The translations under genes and the position numbers were made by a program. From Alphaproteobacteria bacterium (lineage in GTDB: Bacteria > Pseudomonadota > Alphaproteobacteria > Caulobacterales > Aquidulcibacteraceae), in NCBI GenBank assembly GCA_030430715.1, contig JAUIJZ010000026.1, forward strand, positions 1 through 33,160: a DNA stretch of 33,160 nucleotides, read 5' to 3'. The first letter of the stretch is position 1. Each line of letters begins with the position of its first letter. Shown piece by piece: positions 32,329 through 33,160 of the stretch. The notes beneath the pieces are model-generated. The model was given only the letters and a program-made list of their open reading frames with translations, ran no database searches and was not told the origin of the DNA.

Positions 32329-33160
32329 ATGCCGCTGAGTCTCGACGCGTTGCGAAACGGATTGGCGCCCGACCAGGATTTGGTTTTTCCGAGCAAGCCC
32401 GAACACCCGGAGATGCGTGAAAGCATTTCCGTTTGGTTGTTCGATGAGAAGGGACGCTTCGCTTTCCCGCGCTCCGGCATCGAAGCGGAATCGCATCGCT
32501 GGGAAAACCGCATGGTGCAAGGCAATTTTGCTTTTGCGGACGGACGTATTCTGAACGGCGCGGGCGACGGGCCGGCACACGCGCCGTTTGGGCCGGACGG
32601 CAAGCCAAGCGTGCTTGGCGCCGGGCCGCTCGCTTATCGGTGCGTCGAGCCGTTCCGCAAATGGATCATGACCTGGGACGGGCCGGTCGTGGACAGCCAC
32701 GTTAAAAATCAGATCAGCAATACGGTCGATCGCAGCAAGAAGATTCCTGTGAAGCTCGAAGCCGAGCTTGTCGCGGCGGCGCCGGCCTGGACGCAGGTGA
32801 CGGACGACAAGGAAGCGACGCTCGACGCGACGCTGATGGGGCTCGGCTGGCGCTTCGAGCAATTGTTTCACGCCGAAGGCGTGTTCGAAGTGGATGGACA
32901 GAAGTACGATTTCAAAGGCACGGGCTTGCGGATTCACCGGCAGAGCATTCGCAGGCTAGAGGGCTTTTATGGTCATTGCTGGCAATCCGCCGTTTTCCCG
33001 GATGGCCGCGCCTTTGGTTTTTGCGCCTACCCGCCGAAGCCTGACGGCACGGGCCAGTACAATGAGGGCTATGTGTTTCAGGACGGCAAGATGTATCCGG
33101 CCGTCTCTGTGAACACGGCCTGGCTCAAGCGCATCAAGCCGACGGACGACGATGTCTCGG
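32329..33160 (+). CDS. AttH/CrtC-like (DUF7064-type) protein, truncated by window
   Basis: About 277 residues are visible from ATG 32329, preceded by GGGGAG; the 3' end lies beyond the window. The pattern of aromatic residues (RWENRMVQGNFAFADGRILN, EPFRKWIMTWDGPVVDSH, GLRIHRQSIRRLEGFYGHCW, RAFGFCAYPPKPDG) recalls the lipocalin-like AttH and hydroxyneurosporene-synthase fold group. That likeness is pattern-level. Tight spacing behind the sulfotransferase suggests one transcript and a shared substrate. The product may be a hydrolase or isomerase of a hydrophobic molecule; function is unknown. Confidence 0.72.
   Translation, partial: MPLSLDALRNGLAPDQDLVFPSKPEHPEMRESISVWLFDEKGRFAFPRSGIEAESHRWENRMVQGNFAFADGRILNGAGDGPAHAPFGPDGKPSVLGAGPLAYRCVEPFRKWIMTWDGPVVDSHVKNQISNTVDRSKKIPVKLEAELVAAAPAWTQVTDDKEATLDATLMGLGWRFEQLFHAEGVFEVDGQKYDFKGTGLRIHRQSIRRLEGFYGHCWQSAVFPDGRAFGFCAYPPKPDGTGQYNEGYVFQDGKMYPAVSVNTAWLKRIKPTDDDVS

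Overview
The window reads as chromosomal DNA of a GC-rich alphaproteobacterium. The main evidence is a hemC-hemD-mitofilin-hemY block divergent from tsaD-gpsA, which is an alphaproteobacterial arrangement. A 3-hydroxybutyrate dehydrogenase, a YggT/FolD pair and a very large TonB-dependent receptor fit the same group. The style (TonB receptor with a VVTG plug start, many small lipoproteins, sulfotransferase next to an AttH-like protein) suggests Caulobacterales/Hyphomonadaceae-like or sphingomonad relatives. That placement is inference, not a database result. Genes are packed tightly and no gap longer than 300 bases lacks a gene. I see no CRISPR array, insertion sequence, phage gene or rRNA.

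Left part (1-13800) is mostly housekeeping. It starts with a UDP-glucuronate decarboxylase cut by the window edge, a membrane-anchored thermonuclease-like protein, an unrecognised 379-residue protein and tRNA-Thr(CGU). The minus-strand heme operon follows: hemC and hemD overlap by 4 bases, then a Mic60/mitofilin-like membrane protein and a HemY-type TPR protein. Divergent from hemC is tsaD, followed by gpsA and a small Rieske protein translationally coupled to it. After a DUF2167-like membrane protein comes a minus-strand operon of a DUF350 membrane protein, a membrane-anchored trypsin-like protease and pyrF, with bdhA divergent from it.

Middle part (13800-23900) holds a Y-family DNA polymerase with intact catalytic acids, a patatin-like phospholipase, a FliL-like secreted protein, a lipoprotein, a pterin carbinolamine dehydratase, and a zinc alcohol dehydrogenase gene that is visibly frameshifted. 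Two single-helix micro-proteins (34 and 38 residues) are supported by good ribosome binding sites. Then come a basic protein, an isolated 128-residue protein, a zinc-ribbon protein, a sodium:alanine symporter, a CreA-like lipoprotein, folD, yggT and tRNA-Ala(CGC).

Right part (24100-33160) looks accessory or catabolic. It contains a TonB-dependent receptor closed by a strong terminator, an SMP-30/gluconolactonase-like protein, a short-chain dehydrogenase, an aldo/keto reductase, an orphan ModA-like binding protein, and a sulfotransferase followed by an AttH/CrtC-like protein truncated by the window end. A shared role in uptake and oxidation of an outer-membrane-transported compound is plausible but unproven.

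Nothing in the window declares itself as a complete new defence or mobile system. The most interesting items are the frameshifted dehydrogenase with a possible RBS-masking hairpin, the mitofilin gene inside the heme operon, the DUF350-protease-pyrF operon, the micro-proteins, and the sulfotransferase/AttH-like pair.
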